64,000 nucleotides of DNA. It comes from Rhodopseudomonas boonkerdii. GTDB taxonomy: Bacteria > Pseudomonadota > Alphaproteobacteria > Rhizobiales > Xanthobacteraceae. Under the pieces are notes generated by a model. It had not been told where the DNA came from. It was given only the letters and a program-made list of their open reading frames with translations, and did no database searches. Made by a program: the position numbers and the translations under genes. How positions within the stretch are numbered: the stretch's first letter is position 1; each line of letters begins with the position of its first letter. Shown in pieces: positions 29,708-40,355 of the stretch. Where the stretch lies: the NCBI RefSeq assembly GCF_021184025.1, contig NZ_CP036537.1, positions 434,001 to 498,000 of the forward strand, given 5' to 3'.

Positions 29708-30496
29708 CTAAACCTGCCCCACCCGCGTCAGCTGCAGCTTCGCCACTGCTCCCGCGATAAAGCTCCTTGGAAACAGACGGAGCAGGATCGGGACGATCTT
29801 GATTCCGAGGCCCGGAAATACTGTGCCCTTGTTCGCCATCAGGCTCTTATAGGCGAGGGCCGCCACATCCTTCGGCGACACGCCGAGAATCATCGAATCC
29901 AGGCCTGGCTTGAAGCCCGCGCGCGCCTGGAATTCCGATGGCACCGGACCGGGGCACAGCGCGGTCACGCGCACGCCCTTGGGGCCGAGCTCCTGCCGCA
30001 GCGCTTCGGTGAAGGACAGCACATAGGCCTTACTGGCATAGTAGACGGCCATGCCAGGGCCCGGAATCAGGCCGGCGATCGAGCTCACATTGAGGATACC
30101 GCCCTTATGACGGATCACAGCCGGTGCCAGACGCAGGGACAGATCGGTGAGCGTGCGGATATTCAGGTCGATCATGCGCAGCTGCGCGTCGCGGTCCATG
30201 TCGACGGCGAATCCGAACATGCCGAAACCGGCATTGTTGATCAGATACTCCACTTCGACATCGGCGCTTCGCAGCGCGTCTTCGACCGTCGCGCAGGCGC
30301 CGGGCTGCTCGAGATCGCAGGGAATGATGATGGGCGCCGGACCGCCGGCGGCGACGATCTCGTCCGACAGCGCGACGAGGCGATCGGTGCGTCGTGCCAC
30401 CAGCGCCAGACGGTGCTTGTGCGCGGCGAAGACACGGGCCATCTCGGCGCCAATTCCCGCCGAAGCACCGGTAATCAACGTCACGCGCTCGGTCAC
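29708..30496 (-). CDS. SDR-family oxidoreductase
   Basis: The 262-residue protein is a classical SDR with the cofactor loop TGASAGIG, NNAG, catalytic SS and YYASK, and a C-terminal hydrophobic stretch (PGLGIKIVPILLRLFP). The layout resembles DltE/YqjQ-like membrane-associated SDRs. The substrate is unknown. The gene is flanked by tRNA-Ala on one side and a TerB-like gene on the other, and appears monocistronic. Confidence 0.9.
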   Translation of the reverse strand: MTERVTLITGASAGIGAEMARVFAAHKHRLALVARRTDRLVALSDEIVAAGGPAPIIIPCDLEQPGACATVEDALRSADVEVEYLINNAGFGMFGFAVDMDRDAQLRMIDLNIRTLTDLSLRLAPAVIRHKGGILNVSSIAGLIPGPGMAVYYASKAYVLSFTEALRQELGPKGVRVTALCPGPVPSEFQARAGFKPGLDSMILGVSPKDVAALAYKSLMANKGTVFPGLGIKIVPILLRLFPRSFIAGAVAKLQLTRVGQV

Positions 30497-30666
30497 AGAA
30501 ATTCTCTTGCCCGTATGGCCTGAAGACGAATGGTTCTAACTAACGGGTAATAGGGATATCATTGATGTGCAAGCGCGAATGACCACCGGAGTACCAGGGC
30601 CAGGTCGGCGCATGTGTCGCGGTGTCGCAAATCGCGCATCGAAGCATCAGCAATGTGCCGTTCGGG

Positions 30667-31137
30667 TCAGGCTGTCTCGGCCGTATCGCCGGCAACGCGG
30701 CGCTTGAGTTCGACACGGTCACGGGCGGATACACCGAGCAGATCGGCCGCGCGCCACACCACGTTTTCCTCGAACTCGCTGACCTTGCCATCGGCGAAGA
30801 CCAGCTCCCACATCATCTCGACCAGGCGGATGCGACCGGGCTCATCGACCACGCGCATGATGACGCTGGTGAAGTGATAGAGATCGACGGCTTCGCCTTC
30901 GACCAGCGTCGCGGCTTCGATCAGGCGATCTGCGGTACCGGGGTCGAGTTCGAAGCGTGTCTCGATCAGGCTATGCAGCTTGGCCTGTTCGACTTTGGAC
31001 GGCGCCCCATCGATCGAGATCACGTGGATCAGCAGCGCCGTGGCAGCGAGCCGGAAGCCGGTATCGTCGAACTTCTGGTCGGCGTTGGCGTCGGGAGACA
31101 CCACATCGGTGATGAACTGGCGCAGTTTCTCGAGCAT
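30667..31137 (-). CDS. TerB-like (tellurite resistance TerB family) protein
   Basis: The 156-residue acidic helical protein has the TerB pattern: ATALLIHVISIDG ... VEQAKLHSLI in the first half and MMWELVFADGKVSEFEENVVWRAADLLGVS in the second, each with an acidic DG(K/A)xxxxE metal-like motif. The family is named for tellurite resistance, but most chromosomal members have no proven role. No other ter genes are present. Confidence 0.85.
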   Translation of the reverse strand: MLEKLRQFITDVVSPDANADQKFDDTGFRLAATALLIHVISIDGAPSKVEQAKLHSLIETRFELDPGTADRLIEAATLVEGEAVDLYHFTSVIMRVVDEPGRIRLVEMMWELVFADGKVSEFEENVVWRAADLLGVSARDRVELKRRVAGDTAETA

Positions 31138-31270
31138 GGGATTTTATGAACCGGATGGGGCATTCGCCTTGCGGTGAACAAGACTGGTGCGTTGTGGCGC
31201 GGAAAGGGAACGCACACAATACACAGCGGTTCCTGACGGCGTCATTACAGTTAAGCAAGGCTTTGCCGGC

Positions 31271-32680
31271 TCATGGAATCTCGTAGACCAGAACCTTGTC
31301 GGCAATGCCGCGTAAAGCGGCAGCCTTTTCGATAGGCATCGCCCCCGATTTTTGCAGGATCGCTTCGACGCCTTTCGCGGAAACGATCGGCGATGTCACA
31401 TGAATGGATTGTGACGTGGCGAGTCCCTGCACGCGTGCGGCAATATTCACGGTCTGGCCGAAATAATCCTGCCGCTCGTTGAGCATGACCGCGAGGCATG
31501 GCCCTTCATGGATGCCGATCTTGACCACGAGGTCGCGGGTTTCGCGTTCGTCATTGAGGCGCTCCATCGCCTTGCGCATTTCGATCGCGGCAAGCAGCGC
31601 CTGTTCGGGATGCGTGAAAGTAGCCATCACGCTATCGCCGATGGTCTTCACCACGGCGCCGCCCTCGGCCGCGATGATGTCGAGCAGGGCATGGAAGTGA
31701 GCGCGAACGAGATCGAAAGCGGCGAGATCGCCCACGCGCTCATACAGCGCGGTAGAGCCCTTGAGGTCGGTGAACAGGAAGGTCAGTGAGGTGATATTCA
31801 GCCGCTGGTCGATGCTGAGATTGTCGGCCTTGTAGAGATCGCGAAAAGTCTGGTTGCTGAGGATCCGCTTGGCGGTGAGGAACGGCTTGCGCTTGCCAAT
31901 CAGGAGGTGGAGCGCATCGGCGGCCACAAGGATCGAGGGCAGCACGCGGGTGCTGGTCTGATTGTCGTAGGAGATTGTCAGCGGGCCGGGCCGCATGGTG
32001 GTGGTCAGCGTCGGCGCATGTTCGTTCTTGTAGGTGAGCGACAGCTGCCGTGCCTCGTCGGTCGGCTCGCCCTGCACGTCGATGAAATGCGCCGTATGCG
32101 TCACCGGATCGAACAGGATGATGAATTGCGGCGGTAGCATCAAGCTGAGCTCCGCTTTTTGATGCGCAGGCAATTCGCGTGCATCGAGCACCACGTCTTT
32201 CGACAAGGTGGCCAGCGCGTCAGCATTGAATTCGATGCCCGAACTCCAGAAGACCTGGCGGTAGTATTCCCAGATAGGCAGCGAATTCGGATCGTGCGCA
32301 GCGACGCGGCGGATACGCGGCGCGATGGTGAAGGCGACTTCCACCTGCTCGTCCACGGATGCGGCGTAGCCGCGACCGCAGAGGCCGCACTGGTAATCAT
32401 CGCTGCGCAGCGATTTTAGCGTGCCATGAGCATCGAGCACGCCGCCGCAGCCGGGGCACATCACATTCCAGGTGAGATCGAACAGGCCGAGCTTCGAGGC
32501 CTGCAGGAAGCCGGCGATGACCTTCTCCTCGTTAAGGCCAGTGCGAACAGCGAAGTCCAGCGGATTGACGCGGTTGAGTTCATGATCGGCGCCGTCCTGT
32601 GCCAACAGCGCAATGGCCTCGGCGACCGCGGGATCGGTGACCTCCTTGAGACGCGAGAACTGAGAGAGGATGTCGGACAT
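31271..32680 (-). CDS. Class III adenylate/guanylate cyclase with zinc-ribbon N-terminal module
   Basis: The 469-residue protein has an N-terminal domain (1-280) holding a four-Cys zinc-ribbon (CPGC at 75-78 and CGLC at 98-101) within a region that resembles the DUF5939 module. A class III cyclase domain (about 295-469) follows, with FLFTDLKGS and TIGDSVMATF, which carry both metal-binding Asp residues. The family makes cAMP or cGMP. No membrane segment is seen, so the enzyme is cytoplasmic and probably senses a ligand through its N-terminal half. Whether it prefers ATP or GTP cannot be decided by eye. Confidence 0.88.
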   Translation of the reverse strand: MSDILSQFSRLKEVTDPAVAEAIALLAQDGADHELNRVNPLDFAVRTGLNEEKVIAGFLQASKLGLFDLTWNVMCPGCGGVLDAHGTLKSLRSDDYQCGLCGRGYAASVDEQVEVAFTIAPRIRRVAAHDPNSLPIWEYYRQVFWSSGIEFNADALATLSKDVVLDARELPAHQKAELSLMLPPQFIILFDPVTHTAHFIDVQGEPTDEARQLSLTYKNEHAPTLTTTMRPGPLTISYDNQTSTRVLPSILVAADALHLLIGKRKPFLTAKRILSNQTFRDLYKADNLSIDQRLNITSLTFLFTDLKGSTALYERVGDLAAFDLVRAHFHALLDIIAAEGGAVVKTIGDSVMATFTHPEQALLAAIEMRKAMERLNDERETRDLVVKIGIHEGPCLAVMLNERQDYFGQTVNIAARVQGLATSQSIHVTSPIVSAKGVEAILQKSGAMPIEKAAALRGIADKVLVYEIP

Positions 32681-32755
32681 GGAGAGAAGATAGGGTGAGT
32701 TGGTGATAAGGCCAAGACGTCGACGAATTCGCCCCTCACCATAAAGAGACGATGA

Positions 32756-34144
32756 CTAGCGCCTCTCGATCCGGAACATGGGCGAGCGATCCGGTTGCGT
32801 CGTCACCACGCCCACCGGCATCACCGGCTCGCGCTCCGGCAGCGTCACCCGGAAATTGCCGATGATCGTCGCCAGTGCCAGCGTGGCCTCGACGATCGCG
32901 AAATGCGCGCCGATGCAGACGCGGGCGCCGACCCCGAAGGGAAGATAGGCGAACCGATCCGGCTGCGGGGCGCCGGGCATGAAGCGTTGCGGCATGAAAG
33001 CGTTCGGGTCGGACCAGCGCTTCTCGTTCCGGTGCAGCAGCCACGGGGCCATCAGGGCGATGTCGTCTTTGGCGATTGCCATGCCGTTTACTGTATCCGC
33101 TGCACGCGCCGCGCGTGCGATCAAGAAAGCGGGGGGATACAGGCGCATGGTCTCGTCGATCACGGCGCGGGTGAATGTCAGCCGGTCGAGCTCCAGCGCA
33201 CCCGCTGACATGGCGGTGCGCGCTTCGTTTGCCACGCGCTCCTGCGTGGCCGGATCGAGCGTCAACAGATAGAGCGCCCAGAACAGCGCTGTTGCCGTGG
33301 TCTCGTGGCCGGCGAGGATCATGGTCGCGACCTGATCGCCGAGCTGGTCGTCGGAGAATTCGGTGCCGGTTTCCGGATCGCGCGCCGCGAGCATCAGCTC
33401 GAACAGGTCGCGCGGCGGTGCGTTGTCCGCCTTGCCAGCGGCGCGGCGTTCCGCCACCAGCATGGCGACGAAGCGGGTCCAGCGCCGGCGGAAGAAATAA
33501 CGCGGGATGTCCTGCGGCGTCGGCCAGCCTTGCGGCAGCAGCAGATCGAAAAAATGCGGCCTGGCGAGGGTCGCGCCATATTCCATCACGAAGTCGCGCA
33601 GCGTCTTGCCGTGTTTGGCCATGCCGTAAGAGAACATGGTGCGTCCGGCGATCTCCAGCGTCATACGCTGCATGATCTCCCGCAAATCCACCGGGCCGTC
33701 CGTCTTGCCCTGCAGATCGGCGACGGCGTCGTCGATGGCCGACAGCATGTGCGGCACCAGCGTCGTCACCGCACGCGGCGTGAACGCAGGCGCCAGCGTG
33801 CGGCGCTGATGCTTCCAGACGCGGCCCTCGGCGATCAGCAGTCCCTCGCCAAGCATCGGCCGCAGCACGCGGAACGCGGTCGGCGTGCGGGTATAGTTCT
33901 CGTAATTGTCGACCAGTACATGGCGGATGGCATCGGGGTCGTTCAGGATGAAGCTGGCACGCCCGAAAAAGCGGCCCTTGATGATGTCGTCCTCGTAGGC
34001 CTTCTGGCCCCACGTCTCGATCGCGCTACGGCGCATCGCCGCCATTCTTGCGCGGGCGGTCATGTCGTCAGGCGCCCGCGGCGGGGCGGGCGGCACCACG
34101 CGGCGCGGGGGCACGGGAAAGTCGTAGACCTCGGCAATGCTCAC
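32756..34144 (-). CDS. Cytochrome P450
   Basis: The 462-residue protein has the P450 landmarks: I-helix AGHETT (278-283), the ETMR K-helix motif (331-334) and the heme loop FGVGARVCIG with the ligand Cys410. The family hydroxylates organic substrates using electrons from ferredoxin or a reductase. No redox partner gene is adjacent and the substrate is unknown. The N-terminus lacks a membrane anchor, so it is a soluble bacterial P450. Confidence 0.95.
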   Translation of the reverse strand: MSIAEVYDFPVPPRRVVPPAPPRAPDDMTARARMAAMRRSAIETWGQKAYEDDIIKGRFFGRASFILNDPDAIRHVLVDNYENYTRTPTAFRVLRPMLGEGLLIAEGRVWKHQRRTLAPAFTPRAVTTLVPHMLSAIDDAVADLQGKTDGPVDLREIMQRMTLEIAGRTMFSYGMAKHGKTLRDFVMEYGATLARPHFFDLLLPQGWPTPQDIPRYFFRRRWTRFVAMLVAERRAAGKADNAPPRDLFELMLAARDPETGTEFSDDQLGDQVATMILAGHETTATALFWALYLLTLDPATQERVANEARTAMSAGALELDRLTFTRAVIDETMRLYPPAFLIARAARAADTVNGMAIAKDDIALMAPWLLHRNEKRWSDPNAFMPQRFMPGAPQPDRFAYLPFGVGARVCIGAHFAIVEATLALATIIGNFRVTLPEREPVMPVGVVTTQPDRSPMFRIERR

Positions 34145-34234
34145 GACGGGCCTCGCTCAGTCGATAACGATGCGTGAGCATATCACGCGCTGAAACGGGC
34201 GCTATGAGGGCGATATGGGAAGATGCCTCCGCTT

Positions 34235-34329
34235 GTCATCCCCGCGGAAGCGGGGATCCAGTAGACATCGACAGCCCAATTTCCATCTCTCAGTGTCTAC
34301 TGGATCGCCCGGTCAAGCCGGGCGGTGAC
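34235..34329. repeat. Intergenic repeat, family C (copy 2)
   Basis: GTCATCCCCGCGGAAGCGGGGATCCAGTAGA is mirrored by TCTACTGGATCGCCCGGTCAAGCCGGGCGGTGAC, matching the copy at 22111-22206 in layout. Confidence 0.85.
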
Positions 34330-34418
34330 ACGAGAGATTTGTGCTGCAGTGCGGGCATCTCGGTTCGGTCGTGGAAACACTGGACAGGCACCGCAATTCG
34401 CAGGCATCAACGGGTGGC

Positions 34419-36113
34419 ATGACGGATACGCCGAAGTTCACCCCCACATCGACGCCTTTACCCTCTGACGGCATCGCCGCGCCGCTGCGCTATCCGGTAT
34501 TCCGGCGCATCTGGCTGGCCAGCCTGCTGTCAAATCTCGGCCTGATGATCCAGAGCGTCGGCGCCGCTTGGGCGATGACGCAGATGACGGCCTCCGCCGA
34601 TAAGGTGGCGCTGGTGCAGACGGCCCTGATGCTGCCGATCATGATCCTGGCCATGCCGGCCGGTGCGGTGGCCGACATGTATGATCGCCGCATGGTCTCG
34701 CTGGCGTCGCTGGCGCTGTCCCTTGTGGGTGCCAGCGCGCTGACGGCGATGGAGTGGACCGGCCACATCACGCCGAACATCCTGCTGGCTTTCTGTTTCA
34801 TCATCGGCAGCGGCATGGCGTTGTTCGGGCCGGCCTGGCAGTCGTCGGTGGGCGAGCAGGTGCCGCCGCAAGTGCTGCCGCCGGCCGTCGCGCTCAGCGG
34901 TATCAGTTACAATATCGCCCGCAGTTTCGGCCCAGCGATCGGCGGCGTGATCGTGGCGGCCGCCGGCGCGGTCGCGTCCTTTGCGGCGAATGCATTGCTC
35001 TATGTTCCGCTTTTTGTCGTGCTGCTGCTGTGGCGCCGCAAGGTCGAGGTGTCGCGCCTGCCGCGTGAGCGGCTGAACCGGGCGATGGTCTCGGGCATCC
35101 GCTACATCGCCAATTCGCCGTCGATCAGGATTTCGCTGGCGCGCACGCTGATCACCGGCATTTGCGGCGGCTCGATCTCCGCGCTGATGCCGCTGGTGGC
35201 ACGCGACCTGTTGCATGGCGGCGCACAGACCTATGGCATCATGCTCGGCGCCTTCGGCATGGGCGCCGTGATCGGCGCGATGAATATCGGCCCGATCCGC
35301 AAGCATTTTTCCGGCGAGACCGCGATCCGTGGCTGCGCATTGATCATGGGTGTGGCCATCGTTGGCGTCGCGATTTCCACCGAGCCGGTGCTGACCGCAG
35401 CGGCGCTGGTGGTGGGCGGCGCAGTCTGGATGGCGGCTATCGCCCTGCTCAATATCGGTGTGCAGCTGTCGGCACCGCGCTGGGTCGCCGGGCGCTCGCT
35501 CGCCGCCTTTCAGGCGGCGATTGCGGGCGGCGTCGCCATCGGCAGCTGGGGCTGGGGCCGCCTCACCGACATGGTCGGTGTCGAATGGGCGTTGATCGTG
35601 TCGGGCCTTGCGATGCTCGCCTCGCCACTGTTCGGGCTCGTGTGGCGGATGCCGCCGACCGGCGCGCGCGACGAGGATGCGGAGCGTCTTGAGGATCCCG
35701 AGGTGCGGTTGCAGCTCACCGCGCGCAGCGGGCCGCTCGTGGTGGAGATCGAGTATCGCGTCGATCAGGATCAGGCGCGGGCCTTCCATGGCGTGATGCA
35801 GGACGTGCAGCTGTCGCGCCAGCGCAACGGCGCCTATGGCTGGTCGATCGCGCGCGACATTTCCGACCCGGAGCTCTGGACCGAACGCTATCACTGCCCG
35901 ACTTGGCTGGATTTTCTGCGCCAGCGCAACCGTGCCACACAGTCGGAACGCGCATTGTATCAGCGCGCGGCGGGCTTCCATCTCGGCCCCGACCCGATCC
36001 GCGTTCGCCGCATGCTGGAACGGCCATTCGGTTCGGTGCGCTGGAAGGACGAGACGCCGGATCGCGCCGCGACAGAAGTACTGCCCGCATCGACACCGGC
36101 GGGCAGCAGCTGA
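34419..36113 (+). CDS. MFS transporter (EntS-like, MFS_3 family) with C-terminal soluble domain
   Basis: The start at 34419 gives 564 residues. Twelve membrane segments occupy about 25-425, starting with FRRIWLASLLSNLG and including the loop DMYDRRMVSLASL. A soluble C-terminal domain of about 130 residues follows (VEIEYRVDQDQARAF, GAYGWSIARDI, CPTWLDFLRQRNR), as in the enterobactin-exporter-like MFS_3 group. The likely role is proton-driven efflux of a small molecule, with the substrate unknown. A family C repeat lies just upstream. Confidence 0.88.
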   Translation: MTDTPKFTPTSTPLPSDGIAAPLRYPVFRRIWLASLLSNLGLMIQSVGAAWAMTQMTASADKVALVQTALMLPIMILAMPAGAVADMYDRRMVSLASLALSLVGASALTAMEWTGHITPNILLAFCFIIGSGMALFGPAWQSSVGEQVPPQVLPPAVALSGISYNIARSFGPAIGGVIVAAAGAVASFAANALLYVPLFVVLLLWRRKVEVSRLPRERLNRAMVSGIRYIANSPSIRISLARTLITGICGGSISALMPLVARDLLHGGAQTYGIMLGAFGMGAVIGAMNIGPIRKHFSGETAIRGCALIMGVAIVGVAISTEPVLTAAALVVGGAVWMAAIALLNIGVQLSAPRWVAGRSLAAFQAAIAGGVAIGSWGWGRLTDMVGVEWALIVSGLAMLASPLFGLVWRMPPTGARDEDAERLEDPEVRLQLTARSGPLVVEIEYRVDQDQARAFHGVMQDVQLSRQRNGAYGWSIARDISDPELWTERYHCPTWLDFLRQRNRATQSERALYQRAAGFHLGPDPIRVRRMLERPFGSVRWKDETPDRAATEVLPASTPAGSS

Positions 36114-36154
36114 TCCCTTCTTCCCGCTTGCAGGAAGACGTCAAAGATCGAGCG

Positions 36155-36379
36155 TCACTGTCCGTTATCTGCCAGCACTTTCGCGCAAGCCTTTCCGAGC
36201 CGGGCGCGGTTGTCCTTCAGGCAGCCGAGCACGACCATGTCGCCTTCGCTCATCTTGGCGCGGCAGAACCGCGAGACGTCGCGCGCGCAGGCATCCTTGT
36301 TTTGAGGCGAGTGCGCGCCTTGCTGCGCCAGCACCGGCGTCGCGAGCAGCAGCAGCGGAACGATCAAAAAGTGTTTCAT
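36155..36379 (-). CDS. Small secreted Cys-rich protein
   Basis: The 74-residue protein has an 18-residue signal peptide (LLLLATPVLAQ) and four Cys residues spaced CARDVSRFC ... LGCLKDNRARLGKAC, which is the cysteine-rich repeat pattern found in many rhizobial periplasmic proteins. Function is unknown. It is convergent with the MFS gene. Confidence 0.8.
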   Translation of the reverse strand: MKHFLIVPLLLLATPVLAQQGAHSPQNKDACARDVSRFCRAKMSEGDMVVLGCLKDNRARLGKACAKVLADNGQ

Positions 36380-36725
36380 TGCAATGGTTCCCTGATCAAT
36401 CGGTCAGTATTGAAGGGGGCGCAGGCAAGACTGCGGGCATGGCGCAATGATGGCGGGAACCGCGCGCTATGCGGCGCGTCACCGTTGTGGAAGTGATGAA
36501 ACGGAAGTTAGTTCCAGTCTCGGTCCTCATCCTGAGAGTTTGACTGGAAATGCGGTCCGTAGTCTGGCGCTGCTGGTCGCCCAGGCGGAACGCGACACAC
36601 CGCCCCTCATGGTGAGGAGGCGCGCAGCGCCGTCTCGAACCATGAGCTCGCCTGGCTCAGAGTGTGCGGCCATCCTTCGAGACCCGCGCAAGAGCGCGCT
36701 TCTCACCATGAGGGGCTGGAGTTTG
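36380..36725. other. Noncoding gap between Cys-rich protein and proB
   Basis: Apart from the family A copy at 36603-36716 and a broken half-copy at 36523-36545 (TCCTCATCCTGAGAG), no gene or clear promoter is seen. Confidence 0.6.
36603..36716. repeat. Palindromic intergenic repeat, family A (copy 6)
   Basis: CCCCTCATGGTGAGGAGG, CGTCTCGAACCATGAG, spacer, CCATCCTTCGAGAC, a GC hairpin and CTCACCATGAGGGG, in the gap just past the proB stop codon. Confidence 0.88.
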
Positions 36726-37856
36726 TTAGTTCCGTGAACCGCCCATCACCAGATCGTCGCGGTGGATCATCTCGATGCGGCCGGTGATGCCGAGAATGTT
36801 CATCGCATCCGGCGACGAGCGTCCCTTGATTTTTTCCGCATGCTCGGCGTCATAAGCCACAAGCCCGCGGCCGATCTCATGCGCATCGGGATCGCGCACG
36901 ATCACGGCATCGCCGCGCGAAAACGCGCCATCGACGCGGATCACGCCGGCCGGCAGCAGGCTCTTGCCCGCGCGCAGCGCAGCGACGGCGCCGGCATCGA
37001 TGGTGAGCGTGCCCTTCGGCTCCAGCGAGCCGGCGATCCAGCGCTTGCGCGCGGTGACGGGATTCGCCGGCGTCAAAAACCAGGTGCAGCGTCCGCCATC
37101 GGCGATGGCCTGCAGCGGATGATCGATCTTGCCCGAGGCGATGATCATATGCGTGCCGGCAGTGGTCGCGATCTTGCCGGCCTCGATCTTGGTGTACATG
37201 CCGCCGCGCGAGAGTTCAGACTCCGCAGCGCCGGCCATGCTCTCGATATCGGCGGTGATGTGCTCGACGACAGGAATCAGCTTCGCATCGGGATTAGCGC
37301 CGGGCGGTGCGGTGTAGAGGCCGTCGATATCCGATAGCAGCACGAGCAGATCTGCGGAGGTCATCGTCGCGACGCGCGCGGCGAGGCGATCGTTGTCGCC
37401 GTAGCGGATCTCGTTGGTGGCGACGGTGTCGTTCTCGTTGATCACGGGCACCGCGCGCCATTCCAGCAACTTGCCGATGGTCGAGCGCGCGTTGAGATAA
37501 CGGCGGCGTTCTTCGGTGTCCTGCAGCGTGACGAGAATCTGGCCGGCGCCGATGCCGTGATGGCCGAGCACTTCCGACCAGATGCGCGCGAGGGCGATCT
37601 GTCCGACGGCGGCAGCGGCCTGGCTCTCCTCCAGCTTCAGCGGGCCGCGCGGCAGCTTCAGGCGATGACGGCCCAGCGCGATAGAGCCGGAGGAGACCAC
37701 GAGCACGTCGCGGCCATCCGCATGCAGCTTGGCGATGTCGGCCGCGAGCGCCGCCAGCCACCCTGCGCGCACTTCGCCGATCGCATGGTCGATGAGCAGC
37801 GAGGAGCCGACCTTGACGACGATCCGGCGGAAGTTTTTGAGCTCAGGGGACGACAT
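36726..37856 (-). CDS. proB: Glutamate 5-kinase
   Basis: The start at 37856 gives 376 residues. The kinase domain has [34 protein letters not shown] and DIDGLYT. A C-terminal PUA domain follows (about 280-370, [16 protein letters not shown]). It phosphorylates glutamate, the first step of proline synthesis, and is normally feedback-inhibited by proline. Its place directly after obg matches alphaproteobacterial gene order. A family B repeat fills the 186 bases between the two. Confidence 0.97.
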   Translation of the reverse strand: MSSPELKNFRRIVVKVGSSLLIDHAIGEVRAGWLAALAADIAKLHADGRDVLVVSSGSIALGRHRLKLPRGPLKLEESQAAAAVGQIALARIWSEVLGHHGIGAGQILVTLQDTEERRRYLNARSTIGKLLEWRAVPVINENDTVATNEIRYGDNDRLAARVATMTSADLLVLLSDIDGLYTAPPGANPDAKLIPVVEHITADIESMAGAAESELSRGGMYTKIEAGKIATTAGTHMIIASGKIDHPLQAIADGGRCTWFLTPANPVTARKRWIAGSLEPKGTLTIDAGAVAALRAGKSLLPAGVIRVDGAFSRGDAVIVRDPDAHEIGRGLVAYDAEHAEKIKGRSSPDAMNILGITGRIEMIHRDDLVMGGSRN

Positions 37857-37888
37857 GGTGATGCTTTGTTTCGAAACTGAGAAAATTT

Positions 37889-38014
37889 GTGTCCCGGACG
37901 CGATGCGGCGCGTAGTGCCGCTTCGCTGAGCCGGGACCGTTACAAGCTCCGGCGGTTGGTATGGTCCCGGTTCTGCGGAGCAGCGTAAAGGACGCTGCAC
38001 CGCGCCCGGGACAC
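37889..38014. repeat. Intergenic repeat, family B (copy 2)
   Basis: The bracketing sequences GTCCCGGACGCG and CGCGCCCGGGACAC and the internal GAGCCGGGACCGT/GGTCCCGGTTCTGCG pair match the copy at 19817. It lies between obg and proB. Confidence 0.85.
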
Positions 38015-38042
38015 AGTCCCGTAAATCATCAGGGGACGGTTC

Positions 38043-39131
<1,089 letters not shown>

Positions 39132-39242
39132 TCATCGCCGCCGACAAGGAGGCCGAATGGCTGCCTTGCTGCGGTTTCAATCGCGTCCTAAAGGACAATG
39201 GGGAAACGTTAACGATAGTCTCTGCCGCTCCGAAACTCCGGA

Positions 39243-39357
39243 CCCTCATGGTGAGGAGGCGCGTCTTCCGCGCCGTCTCGAACCATGAGCTGGTTAGGCT
39301 CCGGAGTTCGCAGCCATCCTTCGAGACGCGGCCTGTGGCCGCTCCTCAGGATGAGGG
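39243..39357. repeat. Palindromic intergenic repeat, family A (copy 7)
   Basis: CCCTCATGGTGAGGAGG, CGTCTCGAACCATGAG, spacer, CCATCCTTCGAGACG and CTCCTCAGGATGAGGG. It lies between the divergent obg and EamA genes. Confidence 0.9.
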
Positions 39358-39384
39358 ACTGAGAGGGTTCTAATAAAGGCGCAT

Positions 39385-40302
39385 ATGGGCATGTTTGCGA
39401 CCATTTCGACCGCAGCGGACAATCGCGCCGCCCGGATAGCCGGTATCGGCCTGATGCTGGCCGGCATCGGCATGTTCTCCTGCGGCGATGCCATCGGCAA
39501 ATATCTGGTTTCGACCTATTCGGTCGGGCAATTGATGTTCCTGCGTGCCATCGCGGCGCTGACGCTGCTGGCGCCGATGATCTGGCGGCACCGCGGCGAC
39601 TTCCTGTCGCTGGACCGGCCGGGTTTGCAATTTCTGCGCGTGATGCTGTCCACGCTGGAGGTCGCGGCCTTCTTCTGGGCTGCCGCCTATCTGCCGCTGG
39701 CGGACGTCATTACCTACTATCTGGCCTGTCCTATTTTCGTCACCGCGGGTTCGGCGATCTTTCTGCGCGAACCGGTGGGCTGGCGGCGCTGGAGCGCGGT
39801 GTGTGTCGGTTTCATCGGCGTGATCATCGCGTTGAAACCGTCGGCACAGATGGTGACCTGGCCGGCGCTGATCGCGCTCGGCGGCAGCCTCTCCTTTGCA
39901 GCGCTGATGCTGATCACGCGATCGCTGCGGTCGGCGCCGGATGTGGTGCTGGCGACCACGCAATTCATCGGCACCTTTACCTTCGGGGCGGTGCTGACGA
40001 CCTTCGGCTGGGTTACGCCGGGTGCTGCCGACCTCGGCCTGTTCTTTCTGGCCGGCATTGTTTCGATCGCGGCGCTGTTGTGCGTGAACCGCTCGTTGAA
40101 GCTCGCGCCGGCGAGTGTAGTGGTGCCATATCAATATACGATGATCATCTGGGCGGTGATCTTCGGCTATCTGGTATTCGATGAACTGCCGTCGATTGCC
40201 ACGCTGATCGGCGCGGCGATCATCATCGCGGCGGGTCTCTATATTTTCCTGCGCGAGCAGAGGCTCGGCAAGATCGCCGACGAAGTGCCGCCGGCGGTGT
40301 GA
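39385..40302 (+). CDS. EamA/DMT-family transporter
   Basis: The 305-residue membrane protein has about ten helices in two EamA repeats (about 15-145 and 160-290), including GDAIGKYL and RAIAALTLLAP in the first repeat. The family exports metabolites or amino acids. The gene runs against the flanking rplU-rpmA-GNAT and obg-proB genes, interrupting an otherwise codirectional cluster. AAAGG lies before the ATG. The substrate is unknown. Confidence 0.9.
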   Translation: MGMFATISTAADNRAARIAGIGLMLAGIGMFSCGDAIGKYLVSTYSVGQLMFLRAIAALTLLAPMIWRHRGDFLSLDRPGLQFLRVMLSTLEVAAFFWAAAYLPLADVITYYLACPIFVTAGSAIFLREPVGWRRWSAVCVGFIGVIIALKPSAQMVTWPALIALGGSLSFAALMLITRSLRSAPDVVLATTQFIGTFTFGAVLTTFGWVTPGAADLGLFFLAGIVSIAALLCVNRSLKLAPASVVVPYQYTMIIWAVIFGYLVFDELPSIATLIGAAIIIAAGLYIFLREQRLGKIADEVPPAV

Positions 40303-40317
40303 GCGTTGCCTTCTTCA

Positions 40318-40336
40318 CTCTCCCACAAGGGGAGAG
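40318..40336. repeat. Stem-loop repeat, family G
   Basis: CTCTCCC and GGGAGAG form a short hairpin between two convergent genes. Confidence 0.45.
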
Positions 40337-40355
40337 GGAAGAAGGAGAGCGGCCA

